A model generated the notes under the pieces. It saw only the letters and a list, made by a program, of their open reading frames with translations, searched no databases and was not told the origin of the DNA. Below are positions 1 to 5,114 of a stretch of 6,623 bases of DNA, in pieces (the stretch's first letter is position 1; the number at the start of each line of letters is the position of its first letter). The stretch is from the NCBI GenBank assembly GCA_018644745.1, contig JABGPX010000658.1:1-6623 (forward strand). The letters run 5' to 3'. The stretch comes from Spirochaetales bacterium (lineage in GTDB: Bacteria; Spirochaetota; Spirochaetia; ARS1246). Made by a program: the position numbers and the translations under genes.

Positions 1-1
1 A

Positions 2-277
2 GTATGGGAAGCCTTATTATCCATACCGCCGGGATCGCTGCATACTTATTCTTCGATTGCCAAGGCCATCGGCCATCCAAAAGCCGCGCGGGCCGCGGCG
101 AATGCAATCGGCGCTAATCCCGTCGCCCTGCTGATTCCCTGCCATCGTGTCATTAGAAGATCCGGAGCCCTCGGGGGGTATCGATGGGGTATTCATAGAA
201 AACAGGCGATTATTGCGTGGGAGGCTGGACTGCTCCAACAAAAAACCTCCGGGCCGACGGCACCGGAGGCGGGATAA
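2..277 (+). CDS. ada: Ada-type methylated-DNA--[protein]-cysteine S-methyltransferase, C-terminal part (5' truncated)
   Basis: This is the C-terminal 91 residues of an O6-alkylguanine-DNA alkyltransferase; the gene starts left of the window. The enzyme moves the alkyl group from O6-methylguanine to its own active-site cysteine, a one-shot repair. The reading frame opens with VWEALLSIPPG, continues through the winged-helix DNA-binding part (HPKAARAAANAIGANP, visible residues 25-40, with R30 as the likely arginine finger) and reaches the active site IPCHRV with C47. It ends with GGYRWGIHRKQAIIAWE. The GYRWG...RK ending resembles the C-terminal domain of bifunctional Ada regulators more than stand-alone Ogt/MGMT, which usually have GGYAGG. 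Whether an N-terminal regulatory domain exists cannot be seen. The short tail after the domain (KTSGPTAPEAG) is encoded partly by the neighbouring rubrerythrin terminator hairpin. The stop lies 19 bp from the convergent rubrerythrin stop. Confidence 0.9.
   Translation, partial: VWEALLSIPPGSLHTYSSIAKAIGHPKAARAAANAIGANPVALLIPCHRVIRRSGALGGYRWGIHRKQAIIAWEAGLLQQKTSGPTAPEAG
240..269 (-). terminator. Rho-independent terminator of rubrerythrin, inside the 3' end of ada
   Basis: Read on the minus strand, CCTCCGG-T-GCC, loop GTC, then GGC-CCGGAGG, is followed directly by six T residues (plus-strand A tract 240-245). The stem is 10 bp with a single bulged base, GC-rich, and begins 27 bp after the rubrerythrin stop codon. 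The plus-strand side has no T tract, so it should not terminate ada efficiently. The hairpin overlaps codons of ada. Confidence 0.85.
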
Positions 278-296
278 CTTAGCTGGAGAGAACGGC

Positions 297-872
297 CTAC
301 CAGTTCTCGCCTAATACTTCGAAATATGCCTGCGAATGAGCGCAAGCAGGACAAGCTTTCGGAGCTTCGCTTCCTTCGTATACATAACCGCAGTTCAGAC
401 AGCGCCAGAGAGTTGTTTCGCCTTTATCAAAGACCTTTCCGGCATCAACATTTGCACGAAGCTCGTTGTAACGTTTTTCATGCTGTTTCTCGGCCACAGC
501 GATTGACTCAAAAACCATCGCTATAGCCTCAAACCCTTCTTCTCTTGCAGTTTTCGCGAACCCGGGGTACATCTCTGTCCATTCGTAGTTTTCACCGGCA
601 GCGCCGGCCTTGAGGTTTTCGCTGGTCGTGCCAATTGTCCCAAAAGGAAAAGATCCGGTAATTTCCGCTTCGCCGCCGTCCATGAGCTTGAAAAGCCGTT
701 TGGCGTGTTCCCTTTCCTGATTGGCAGTTTCTTCGAAAATTAGTGCGATCTGCTCGAACCCTTCTTTCCTTGCTTTTGAAACAAAATAGCTGTATCGGTT
801 CCTCGCTTGAGATTCGCCGGCAAAAGCCGCCATAAGATTCGTTTGCGTCTGAGTTCCTTTGAGACTTGGCAT
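297..872 (-). CDS. rbr: Rubrerythrin (diiron peroxidase with C-terminal rubredoxin domain)
   Basis: A 191-residue cytoplasmic non-haem iron protein that reduces hydrogen peroxide to water in anaerobes and microaerophiles, taking electrons from rubredoxin or NADH-dependent donors. The N-terminal ferritin-like four-helix domain (about residues 1-145) carries the expected diiron ligands: E20 in [13 protein letters not shown]53 and H56 in [11 protein letters not shown]94 and E97 in GENYEW, and E128 and H131 in AEKQHEKRY. The rubredoxin-like domain (about 153-191) has two knuckles, C158-x2-C161 and C174-x2-C177, for one Fe(SCys)4 site. Length matches classical Desulfovibrio-type rubrerythrin. An in-frame ATG at 917 would add 15 residues; I chose the ATG at 872 because the family begins M-x-SLKG and because GGAAGGAG sits 6 bp upstream of it. 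It appears monocistronic, with its own promoter (964-992) and terminator (240-269). Confidence 0.95.
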   Translation of the reverse strand: MPSLKGTQTQTNLMAAFAGESQARNRYSYFVSKARKEGFEQIALIFEETANQEREHAKRLFKLMDGGEAEITGSFPFGTIGTTSENLKAGAAGENYEWTEMYPGFAKTAREEGFEAIAMVFESIAVAEKQHEKRYNELRANVDAGKVFDKGETTLWRCLNCGYVYEGSEAPKACPACAHSQAYFEVLGENW

Positions 873-878
873 AGTATG

Positions 879-886
879 CTCCTTCC
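879..886 (-). promoter_or_regulatory. Ribosome binding site of rubrerythrin (decides the start)
   Basis: Minus strand GGAAGGAG lies 6 bases before the ATG at 872. The alternative upstream ATG at 917 has no comparable purine-rich sequence at the right distance and would lie inside the leader hairpin. Confidence 0.85.
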
Positions 887-895
887 TTATTGTTT

Positions 896-924
896 CTGCT
901 GGACCTTCTACGTCCATTATGCAG
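896..924 (-). other. Leader hairpin of the rubrerythrin mRNA
   Basis: On the minus strand TGGAC and GTCCA (5-bp stem, 7-base loop GTAGAAG) are flanked by an outer CTGC/GCAG pairing with a four-base ATAA bulge on the 5' side. It lies in the predicted 5' leader, 10 bases upstream of the ribosome binding site. It could stabilise the message or be a minor structure; no known riboswitch family is recognised. Confidence 0.45.
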
Positions 925-963
925 TAAATATGAGCTCGAAAATTTGGTACCTGAGATTAATTC

Positions 964-992
964 ATTGTTCGCTGAAAAACCCGATATGTCAA
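964..992 (-). promoter_or_regulatory. Sigma-70 type promoter of rubrerythrin
   Basis: Minus strand has a perfect -35 TTGACA (plus 987-992), a 17-base spacer and a -10 AACAAT (plus 964-969, 4 of 6 to TATAAT). Transcription would begin near 955-958, giving a leader of about 85 nt that contains the hairpin at 896-924. The perfect -35 and optimal spacing make this the most convincing promoter in the window. Confidence 0.65.
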
Positions 993-1011
993 GTCAGATT
1001 AGCCAAAAAGC

Positions 1012-1025
1012 TCATAATTTTATGA
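1012..1025. repeat. AT-rich palindrome TCATAA-TT-TTATGA between uxaE and the rubrerythrin promoter
   Basis: A 6-2-6 inverted repeat lies 19 bp upstream of the rubrerythrin -35 and 44 bp behind the uxaE stop. On the minus strand it is followed closely by GCTTTTT, so it may act as a weak terminator for uxaE. Its symmetry and position would equally suit an operator for an oxidative-stress regulator, but it is not a clear PerR box. I see no stronger terminator for the hexuronate operon. Confidence 0.4.
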
Positions 1026-1069
1026 ATTATCCTATATAGACTTCTTGTAATATTATCCAAGCAGAGAAA

Positions 1070-2581
1070 TTAAAACTCAACCAGCAGCCGTACATGCTTC
1101 TCGATGTGAGCGGCAACTGTTTTGTAATGCAGATTTTCATGAACCGCCAGCGTAGAAAAGAATTTATCCCGAACATCTTTATCGTGAAGCAGTCCGCCGT
1201 AGGTAATGTGGAGGAGCTGCCTGCTTTCATCCTGAATGAGATAATTGCCCAGGTCTGAATCCTTAACCCTATCGAGGGCCGGAATCTTCCCGAGATCCGC
1301 GGTTATGTGGTAGAGTTTCGTGGCTTCGCCAAAATGCTGGTACGCTTTTTTATGCATCACCCTGTAGAAGTCCGGATCCGCTTTCACAATTGTTCTTATT
1401 GCTTCGAGCCAGCTGGTTCCCGCGGTCTTTAGGTGTAACCTTAGGTCAGTATGCCTTCCGATTATCGGGTACACCGAAAACTTATCGCTGCCGGAGTGGA
1501 TCGAAATCTTGTAGTTACCATTCTCCCGTGAGATCTCACAGTGAGTTTTGAACTGCTCTTCGAAGGTCGGAATATCCCCTATATAATCGATTCCCTTTTG
1601 AAACTCGCCGATGAATCGCGGTGCCAGGGAGTTAACAGTTACCTCTCTTCGAGAAAGCTCTCGTGCAATAAAAAGGTGATGCGCCGGCACCGTGGGTGCG
1701 GTAGTCTCGTCGATACTGATCTCGAGATCGTATGCGTCGCCCCGCCGTTTTCTGATATGGCTATCAACCTTCGAAGAGAAATCCAGAGCGCTCCAATACA
1801 TAAGAGCACACCGTTTCGCTTCAATCGGGGAGATTGTGATACTACCGCTGCCGACTGAGAATGATTTACCGCAGTAATCCGCATCAATCCTCTTCCTCGT
1901 TTGCTCAGATAGTTTTACGTACTCACTCTCGATACGGCTATCGCTCCATTCAGCGGGCTCCGGATTCATTACTTCCGTTAGATCGAGAGTAATCATCGGC
2001 ATTCCGGCTGACAGCGCAATATCAATGTCTTCGATGGTTTTGAGATGATCGCCATCGGCCCCGTATCCGCCGGTATATCCATCCTGAAAGACAAGAAAAG
2101 CCGCATCCGAGACTACGCCCTTATAGGTTCTCCCGGTTAACATAAGCTCACGTATTGATTGCTGAGCAAGCACCGGCGTTACATCATAACCGGCACACGC
2201 TTTGAGATGCCCGGGCGTCGCAAGTCCCAAGCGGTCGCCGCACCCGATAGTGGTTCGCCTGGTTCGTAGCGAAACCGGCTCGATAAATGGGAAACGCTCC
2301 TTGAGGTGCAGGTAGTTTTCCCAAGAGAGATCCGCGACGCGGATACTCATACCATTAATGTTTCCTGCATCCCCGCTGAAAGAATCGGCAACAGCTGCTT
2401 TACTCGAAAGCACGAGCTTCTTTGCTCCATCGATTACTGCAATGAAATAGAGAGTTCCTTCGCTGCTCTTGAGCGACCGGGGATATACTATTACTCCGGT
2501 ATCACCCGAATCTATTATTCTTTCTTCTTCATAACCAACCAGCAGATTGTTCTTCTCGATTATCCTTGCCAGGCGTTCCAT
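1070..2581 (-). CDS. uxaE: Tagaturonate/fructuronate epimerase (UxaE family)
   Basis: A 503-residue cytoplasmic enzyme of the UxaE family, described in Thermotoga maritima as interconverting D-tagaturonate and D-fructuronate and so joining galacturonate and glucuronate catabolism. I recognise the family from overall pattern and context: RTTIGCGDRLGLATPGHL (residues 108-125), GYGADGDHLKT (172-182), MITLDLTEV (196-204), KISIHSGSDKFSVYP (358-372) and LKTAGTSWLEA (384-394). The histidines and acidic residues in these blocks (H125, D177, H179, H362, D366) are candidates for metal or substrate binding, but I have not verified which are catalytic. No signal peptide or membrane segment is seen. The start codon is 2 bp downstream of the uxaC stop, and the ribosome binding site AGGAGA is formed by the last codons of uxaC, so the two genes are tightly co-transcribed and probably translationally coupled. 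It is the last gene of the cassette. Confidence 0.87.
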   Translation of the reverse strand: MERLARIIEKNNLLVGYEEERIIDSGDTGVIVYPRSLKSSEGTLYFIAVIDGAKKLVLSSKAAVADSFSGDAGNINGMSIRVADLSWENYLHLKERFPFIEPVSLRTRRTTIGCGDRLGLATPGHLKACAGYDVTPVLAQQSIRELMLTGRTYKGVVSDAAFLVFQDGYTGGYGADGDHLKTIEDIDIALSAGMPMITLDLTEVMNPEPAEWSDSRIESEYVKLSEQTRKRIDADYCGKSFSVGSGSITISPIEAKRCALMYWSALDFSSKVDSHIRKRRGDAYDLEISIDETTAPTVPAHHLFIARELSRREVTVNSLAPRFIGEFQKGIDYIGDIPTFEEQFKTHCEISRENGNYKISIHSGSDKFSVYPIIGRHTDLRLHLKTAGTSWLEAIRTIVKADPDFYRVMHKKAYQHFGEATKLYHITADLGKIPALDRVKDSDLGNYLIQDESRQLLHITYGGLLHDKDVRDKFFSTLAVHENLHYKTVAAHIEKHVRLLVEF

Positions 2582-2583
2582 CG

Positions 2584-3990
2584 TTATTCTCCTAGACCGA
2601 AGTATGCTTTTGCGTTGTTATAGCAGATGTCCTGCACCATCGTTCCGATAAGATCTATGTCGCGAGGTATTTCACCATTCTCTACCTGGATTCCGAGGAG
2701 ATTACAGAGAACTCGGCGAAAATACTCATGCCTGGGATAAGAAAGGAAGCTGCGCGAATCTGTCACCATCCCGACGAACCGGCTCAGCAGCCCCAGATTC
2801 GCCAATGCTGTCATCTGCCTTTCCATTCCATCCCGCTGATCGTTATGCCACCACCCGCTGCCGAACTGCATTTTTCCCGCGATTTTTCCGTCCTGGAAAC
2901 TGCCGATAGCCGCCGCTATAAGTTCATTATCACCAGGATTTAGACAATAAATGATTGTCTTCGGGAGTCTGCCGTCGATGTCCAAACTGTCGAGAAAACG
3001 AACAAGCGGTTCCGCAATGGGCCAATCCCCCATACTGTCATAACCAGTGTCAGGTCCCAGTTTTTTAAGCATACGGGTATTGTTGCTTCGCAGCGCTCCG
3101 AGGTGCAGCTGCATGGTCCATCCTTTCGCGGCATACATCCGTCCCAGCTCCAGGAGCACGGTGCCGGCGAACTTTTTAGTTTGTATAGGATTTACCGAGT
3201 TTCCGGCCAAAACCGATGAAAGGATTTCATCCGCTTCCGCGGCGGTACAATCAGCCGCAAACGGCGCATTTATCCCGTGATCTGAAAGTCGGCAGCCCTG
3301 GGAGTGAAAGTAATCAATTCGATTCTCGAGGGCTTCAAGGAGCCCTGCGCTTGTTGTGATCTCAAGTCCGGAGGTTTCGCTCAAACTTCTTAGCCAGGGA
3401 ATAAATGTGTCCGTATCGTCAACTTTAAACGCCTTATCGGGTCTGAATGCCGGATATACTTTTATCTCGAAGCCGTCATCGGTTATGCTTTTATGATGAC
3501 GTAAATCATCAACCGGATCATCGGTTGTACATACAGTCTTTACTTTCATCATCCGCATGAGCTCTCTTGCCCGGAATGAATCTGATAGGATCTGCTCGTT
3601 GCATCGGGCGAATATTACCTCGGCCGTATCGGGGCCGAGGAGTTCATCAATCCCGAAATACCTTCGCAGTTCCAGATGAGTCCACTGATAAAGCGGATTC
3701 CCAATTGTGTACGGCATGGTTTCGGCCCAGGCTTGAAATTTCTCCCAATCTCCGGCACTGCCGGTAATGAGCTCCTCGTCTACACCGTTGGCTCTCAATG
3801 CTCGCCATTTGTAATGATCCCCGCCAAGCCAGACATCGGTGATGCTGGTGAACTTATGATTTTCCGCCACCTGAATCGGCGGAAGGTGGCAGTGGTAATC
3901 ATAAATCGGCATCGCCGCCGCCCAATCGTGGTAAAGCTCAATCGCGGTATCATTGGCCAGTAAGAAATTATCATCTAGAAATTGACGCAT
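2584..3990 (-). CDS. uxaC: Glucuronate/galacturonate isomerase (uronate isomerase)
   Basis: A 468-residue cytoplasmic uronate isomerase of the amidohydrolase-related superfamily, close to the 470 residues of E. coli UxaC. It converts D-glucuronate to D-fructuronate and D-galacturonate to D-tagaturonate, the first step of hexuronate catabolism. Diagnostic sequence runs along the whole length: IYDYHCHLPP (29-38, with the metal-binding HxH at H33 and H35), GDHYKWRALRANGV (57-70), TIGNPLYQWTHLELRR (95-110), CTTDDPVDDL (154-163), HLGALRSNNTRM (296-307), FGSGWWHNDQRDGMERQM (376-393) and TDSRSFLSYPRHEYFRR (410-426). The ATG at 3990 is preceded by AGAGGAAG about 6 bases upstream and aligns with the usual N-terminus. 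It follows the SDR gene after a 107-bp gap that carries box A, and is followed 2 bp later by uxaE. Confidence 0.97.
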   Translation of the reverse strand: MRQFLDDNFLLANDTAIELYHDWAAAMPIYDYHCHLPPIQVAENHKFTSITDVWLGGDHYKWRALRANGVDEELITGSAGDWEKFQAWAETMPYTIGNPLYQWTHLELRRYFGIDELLGPDTAEVIFARCNEQILSDSFRARELMRMMKVKTVCTTDDPVDDLRHHKSITDDGFEIKVYPAFRPDKAFKVDDTDTFIPWLRSLSETSGLEITTSAGLLEALENRIDYFHSQGCRLSDHGINAPFAADCTAAEADEILSSVLAGNSVNPIQTKKFAGTVLLELGRMYAAKGWTMQLHLGALRSNNTRMLKKLGPDTGYDSMGDWPIAEPLVRFLDSLDIDGRLPKTIIYCLNPGDNELIAAAIGSFQDGKIAGKMQFGSGWWHNDQRDGMERQMTALANLGLLSRFVGMVTDSRSFLSYPRHEYFRRVLCNLLGIQVENGEIPRDIDLIGTMVQDICYNNAKAYFGLGE

Positions 3991-3996
3991 GTACTA

Positions 3997-4004
3997 CTTC
4001 CTCT
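3997..4004 (-). promoter_or_regulatory. Ribosome binding site of uxaC
   Basis: Minus strand AGAGGAAG sits 6 bases before the uxaC ATG at 3990. The rest of the 107-bp gap holds box A and no clear consensus promoter, so uxaC may be read from the upstream promoter or from a weak one of its own. Confidence 0.7.
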
Positions 4005-4071
4005 TATTGTCTCATTTACTACTACTTTAACCTGCAGCACATACAAAACCGTAAACCATTCTGTCGTCGGG

Positions 4072-4096
4072 ACAAAATGTGGGTTTTTCGATGTGC
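4072..4096. repeat. Left copy of a 25-bp inverted repeat bracketing the SDR gene
   Basis: The first 21 bases (4072-4092, starting ACAAAATGTGGG) are the exact reverse complement of 4981-5001, and the match continues to 25 bases with a single mismatch. This copy lies 1 bp beyond the SDR stop codon, the other in its upstream region. The right-hand half of the repeat coincides with operator-like box A. Confidence 0.9.
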
Positions 4097-4098
4097 CC
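4082..4098 (+). promoter_or_regulatory. Operator-like box A, between the SDR gene and uxaC
   Basis: GGTTTTTCGATGTGCCC matches the box consensus GGTTTTTCGATATGCCC at 16 of 17 positions. It touches the SDR stop codon and sits about 90 bp upstream of the uxaC start, a position suited to control of a uxaC-proximal promoter or to looping with the upstream boxes. Its function is inferred from recurrence, not shown. Confidence 0.55.
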
Positions 4099-4913
4099 TA
4101 TATATTCTGAATCAAGTATCCGCCGTCGACGGGGATTGTTATTCCGGTAATGAAGCCGGCGGCTTCGCTGCTTGCCAGCAGAAGTGTGGCACCTGCGAGT
4201 TCTGCTACCTCGCCAAAACGGCCGTAAGGAGTGTGATTAATGACATCCTGACCTCTGGGAGTCAGATTCCCTGTCTCCTCGTCCATGAGCAATGCCCGAT
4301 TCTGCTTTCCAATGAAAAAACCCGGCGCTATCGCATTTACCCGGATTCCATGAGAAGCAAATTCCTTCGCCGCCGCCATGGTAAGATTCTGGACGGCAGC
4401 TTTCGCCGCGTCATATGCCCACACCCCTGAAAGCGGGATATAGGAGGACATCGATGCGAGGTTTATTACCGCACCCTGCAGCTTGTTATCAATCCAATAC
4501 TGGGTGACAACCTGAGTCGGCACCATGAGGCCTGCGACGAGGTTTAGTTTCAGCACGAACTCAAATTGTTCTATGTCCGCGTCGTTAAAGGAACTCTTTC
4601 CCCGATTACCGCCTGCCGCGTTTATCAAGATGTCGAGAGAACCGAGCCCTTTGACGGTTTCTTCTACCGCTTCTTTTGTCGACGCTTTTTCCATCGCATT
4701 AGATTCTACCGACAGAAGCCGGTCACCCGCGCCGGTGCTTTGGTTGAGGCGCTCAACTGCTGCGTCGCTGAACTCTTTCTTTATGTCCCACAGAGCCACT
4801 TTCGCCCCGGCATTCAGCAAAGCTTCGGACATAGCTCCCGCAATTACACCACCGCCGCCGGTTATCGCCACGGTTTTGCCTTCTAAACCAAACATCTTTT
4901 CGATATAACTCAT
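4098..4913 (-). CDS. uxuB: SDR-family D-fructuronate reductase (D-mannonate oxidoreductase)
   Basis: A 271-residue cytoplasmic short-chain dehydrogenase/reductase that most likely reduces D-fructuronate to D-mannonate with NAD(P)H. The Rossmann motif is TGGGGVIAG (18-26), a variant of TGxxxGxG that recurs in this subfamily. INAAGGNRGKS (97-107) stands at the NNAG position. The catalytic set is N124, S154, Y167 and K171 (YDAAK). The substrate-side signature APGFFIGKQNRALL with LTPRGQDVINHTPYGRFGE (218-235) and the ending PVDGGY strongly recall Bacillus YjmF/UxuB-type SDR enzymes, which are unrelated to the larger E. coli UxuB. Placement with uxaC and uxaE supports this. An in-frame TTG at 4916 would add one residue; the ATG at 4913 is preferred because AAGGAG lies 7 bases before it. 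A different sugar-acid substrate remains possible. Confidence 0.85.
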   Translation of the reverse strand: MSYIEKMFGLEGKTVAITGGGGVIAGAMSEALLNAGAKVALWDIKKEFSDAAVERLNQSTGAGDRLLSVESNAMEKASTKEAVEETVKGLGSLDILINAAGGNRGKSSFNDADIEQFEFVLKLNLVAGLMVPTQVVTQYWIDNKLQGAVINLASMSSYIPLSGVWAYDAAKAAVQNLTMAAAKEFASHGIRVNAIAPGFFIGKQNRALLMDEETGNLTPRGQDVINHTPYGRFGEVAELAGATLLLASSEAAGFITGITIPVDGGYLIQNI

Positions 4914-4920
4914 CAATCTA

Positions 4921-4926
4921 CTCCTT
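4921..4926 (-). promoter_or_regulatory. Ribosome binding site of the SDR gene (decides the start)
   Basis: Minus strand AAGGAG is 7 bases from the ATG at 4913 but only 4 bases from the in-frame TTG at 4916, so ATG is the better start. Confidence 0.8.
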
Positions 4927-4961
4927 CTTTGTAAAATCTCTTCTGATATATAAACCAGATA

Positions 4962-4978
4962 AAGCGCTTCTTAGAAGC
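4962..4978. promoter_or_regulatory. Overlapping palindromes AAGCGCTT and GCTTCTTAGAAGC upstream of the SDR gene
   Basis: AAGCGCTT (4962-4969) is a perfect palindrome fitting the AANCGNTT core of many LacI-family operators, including those of some hexuronate and catabolite regulators. It overlaps GCTTCTTAGAAGC (4966-4978), a 5-3-5 inverted repeat that could fold as a small hairpin if transcribed. Both abut box B. A second regulator binding here is possible but unproven; the full CRE consensus is not matched. Confidence 0.35.
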
Positions 4979-4991
4979 ATATCGAAAAACC
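4975..4991 (-). promoter_or_regulatory. Operator-like box B
   Basis: Minus strand GGTTTTTCGATATGCTT matches the box consensus at 15 of 17 positions. It is the only copy in the opposite orientation, and lies 62 bp upstream of the SDR start. It is the inner half of the right-hand copy of the 25-bp inverted repeat. Confidence 0.55.
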
Positions 4992-5001
4992 CACATTTTG
5001 T
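4977..5001. repeat. Right copy of the 25-bp inverted repeat bracketing the SDR gene
   Basis: Reverse complement of 4072-4096 with one mismatch; 21 bases (4981-5001) are identical. The two copies enclose 880 bp that consist of the SDR coding sequence and its proximal leader. Confidence 0.9.
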
Positions 5002-5036
5002 GAATCTGACTGATTGCGAACCCGTATATAATCGTG

Positions 5037-5053
5037 GTTTTTTGCATATGCGG
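5037..5053 (+). promoter_or_regulatory. Operator-like box E (weakest copy)
   Basis: GTTTTTTGCATATGCGG matches the consensus GGTTTTTCGATATGCCC at 12 of 17 positions, and its centre GCATATGC is a perfect palindrome. On the minus strand it follows a TTGACA (plus 5056-5061), but no -10 stands at normal spacing from that hexamer, so I do not call a promoter here. Confidence 0.35.
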
Positions 5054-5067
5054 GATGTCAAAGTAGC

Positions 5068-5084
5068 GGTTATTCGATATGCCC
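5068..5084 (+). promoter_or_regulatory. Operator-like box C
   Basis: GGTTATTCGATATGCCC matches the box consensus at 16 of 17 positions. It is in the same orientation as boxes A, D and E and exactly 25 bp from box D, forming a tandem direct repeat in the region between the repressor gene and the SDR gene. Confidence 0.55.
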
Positions 5085-5092
5085 TTAGTATA

Positions 5093-5109
5093 ACTATTTC
5101 GATATGCCC
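5093..5109 (+). promoter_or_regulatory. Operator-like box D
   Basis: ACTATTTCGATATGCCC matches the box consensus at 14 of 17 positions; the 12 bases TTCGATATGCCC are identical to box C. It lies 5 bp beyond the stop codon of the DeoR-family gene, at the far end of the SDR control region. Confidence 0.55.
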
Positions 5110-5114
5110 GGATT

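Noticed and set aside
17..241. A 74-residue minus-strand reading frame at the left end
   Set aside because: It is antisense to the ada active-site region, which has clear family motifs on the plus strand.
970..985. GGGTTTTTC in the spacer of the rubrerythrin promoter as another copy of the box
   Set aside because: Only the left half matches; the TCGATATGCCC part is missing, so it is not counted in the array.
1541..1858. Plus-strand open frames opposite uxaE, and similar ones opposite uxaC, the SDR, deoR and aminotransferase genes
   Set aside because: No recognisable domains and no good ribosome binding sites; all lie antisense to well-supported genes.
4897..4906. TTTTCGATAT in the first codons of the SDR gene, resembling a sixth box
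   Set aside because: It lacks the GCCC end and the GG start, lies in coding sequence for SYIEKMF, and a 10-base partial match is expected by chance.
4072..5001. The inverted repeats as ends of a small insertion sequence
   Set aside because: The enclosed gene is a housekeeping-type reductase, not a transposase, and no target-site duplication flanks the repeats.
5027..5032. TATAAT on the plus strand in the SDR control region
   Set aside because: No acceptable -35 at proper spacing and no plus-strand gene to serve.
5025..5061. A TTGACA (minus strand, 5056-5061) with TATATA (5025-5030) as the SDR promoter
   Set aside because: The spacing is 25 bp, too long for a sigma-70 promoter, and no -10 stands at 16-18 bp. 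The SDR promoter remains unresolved.
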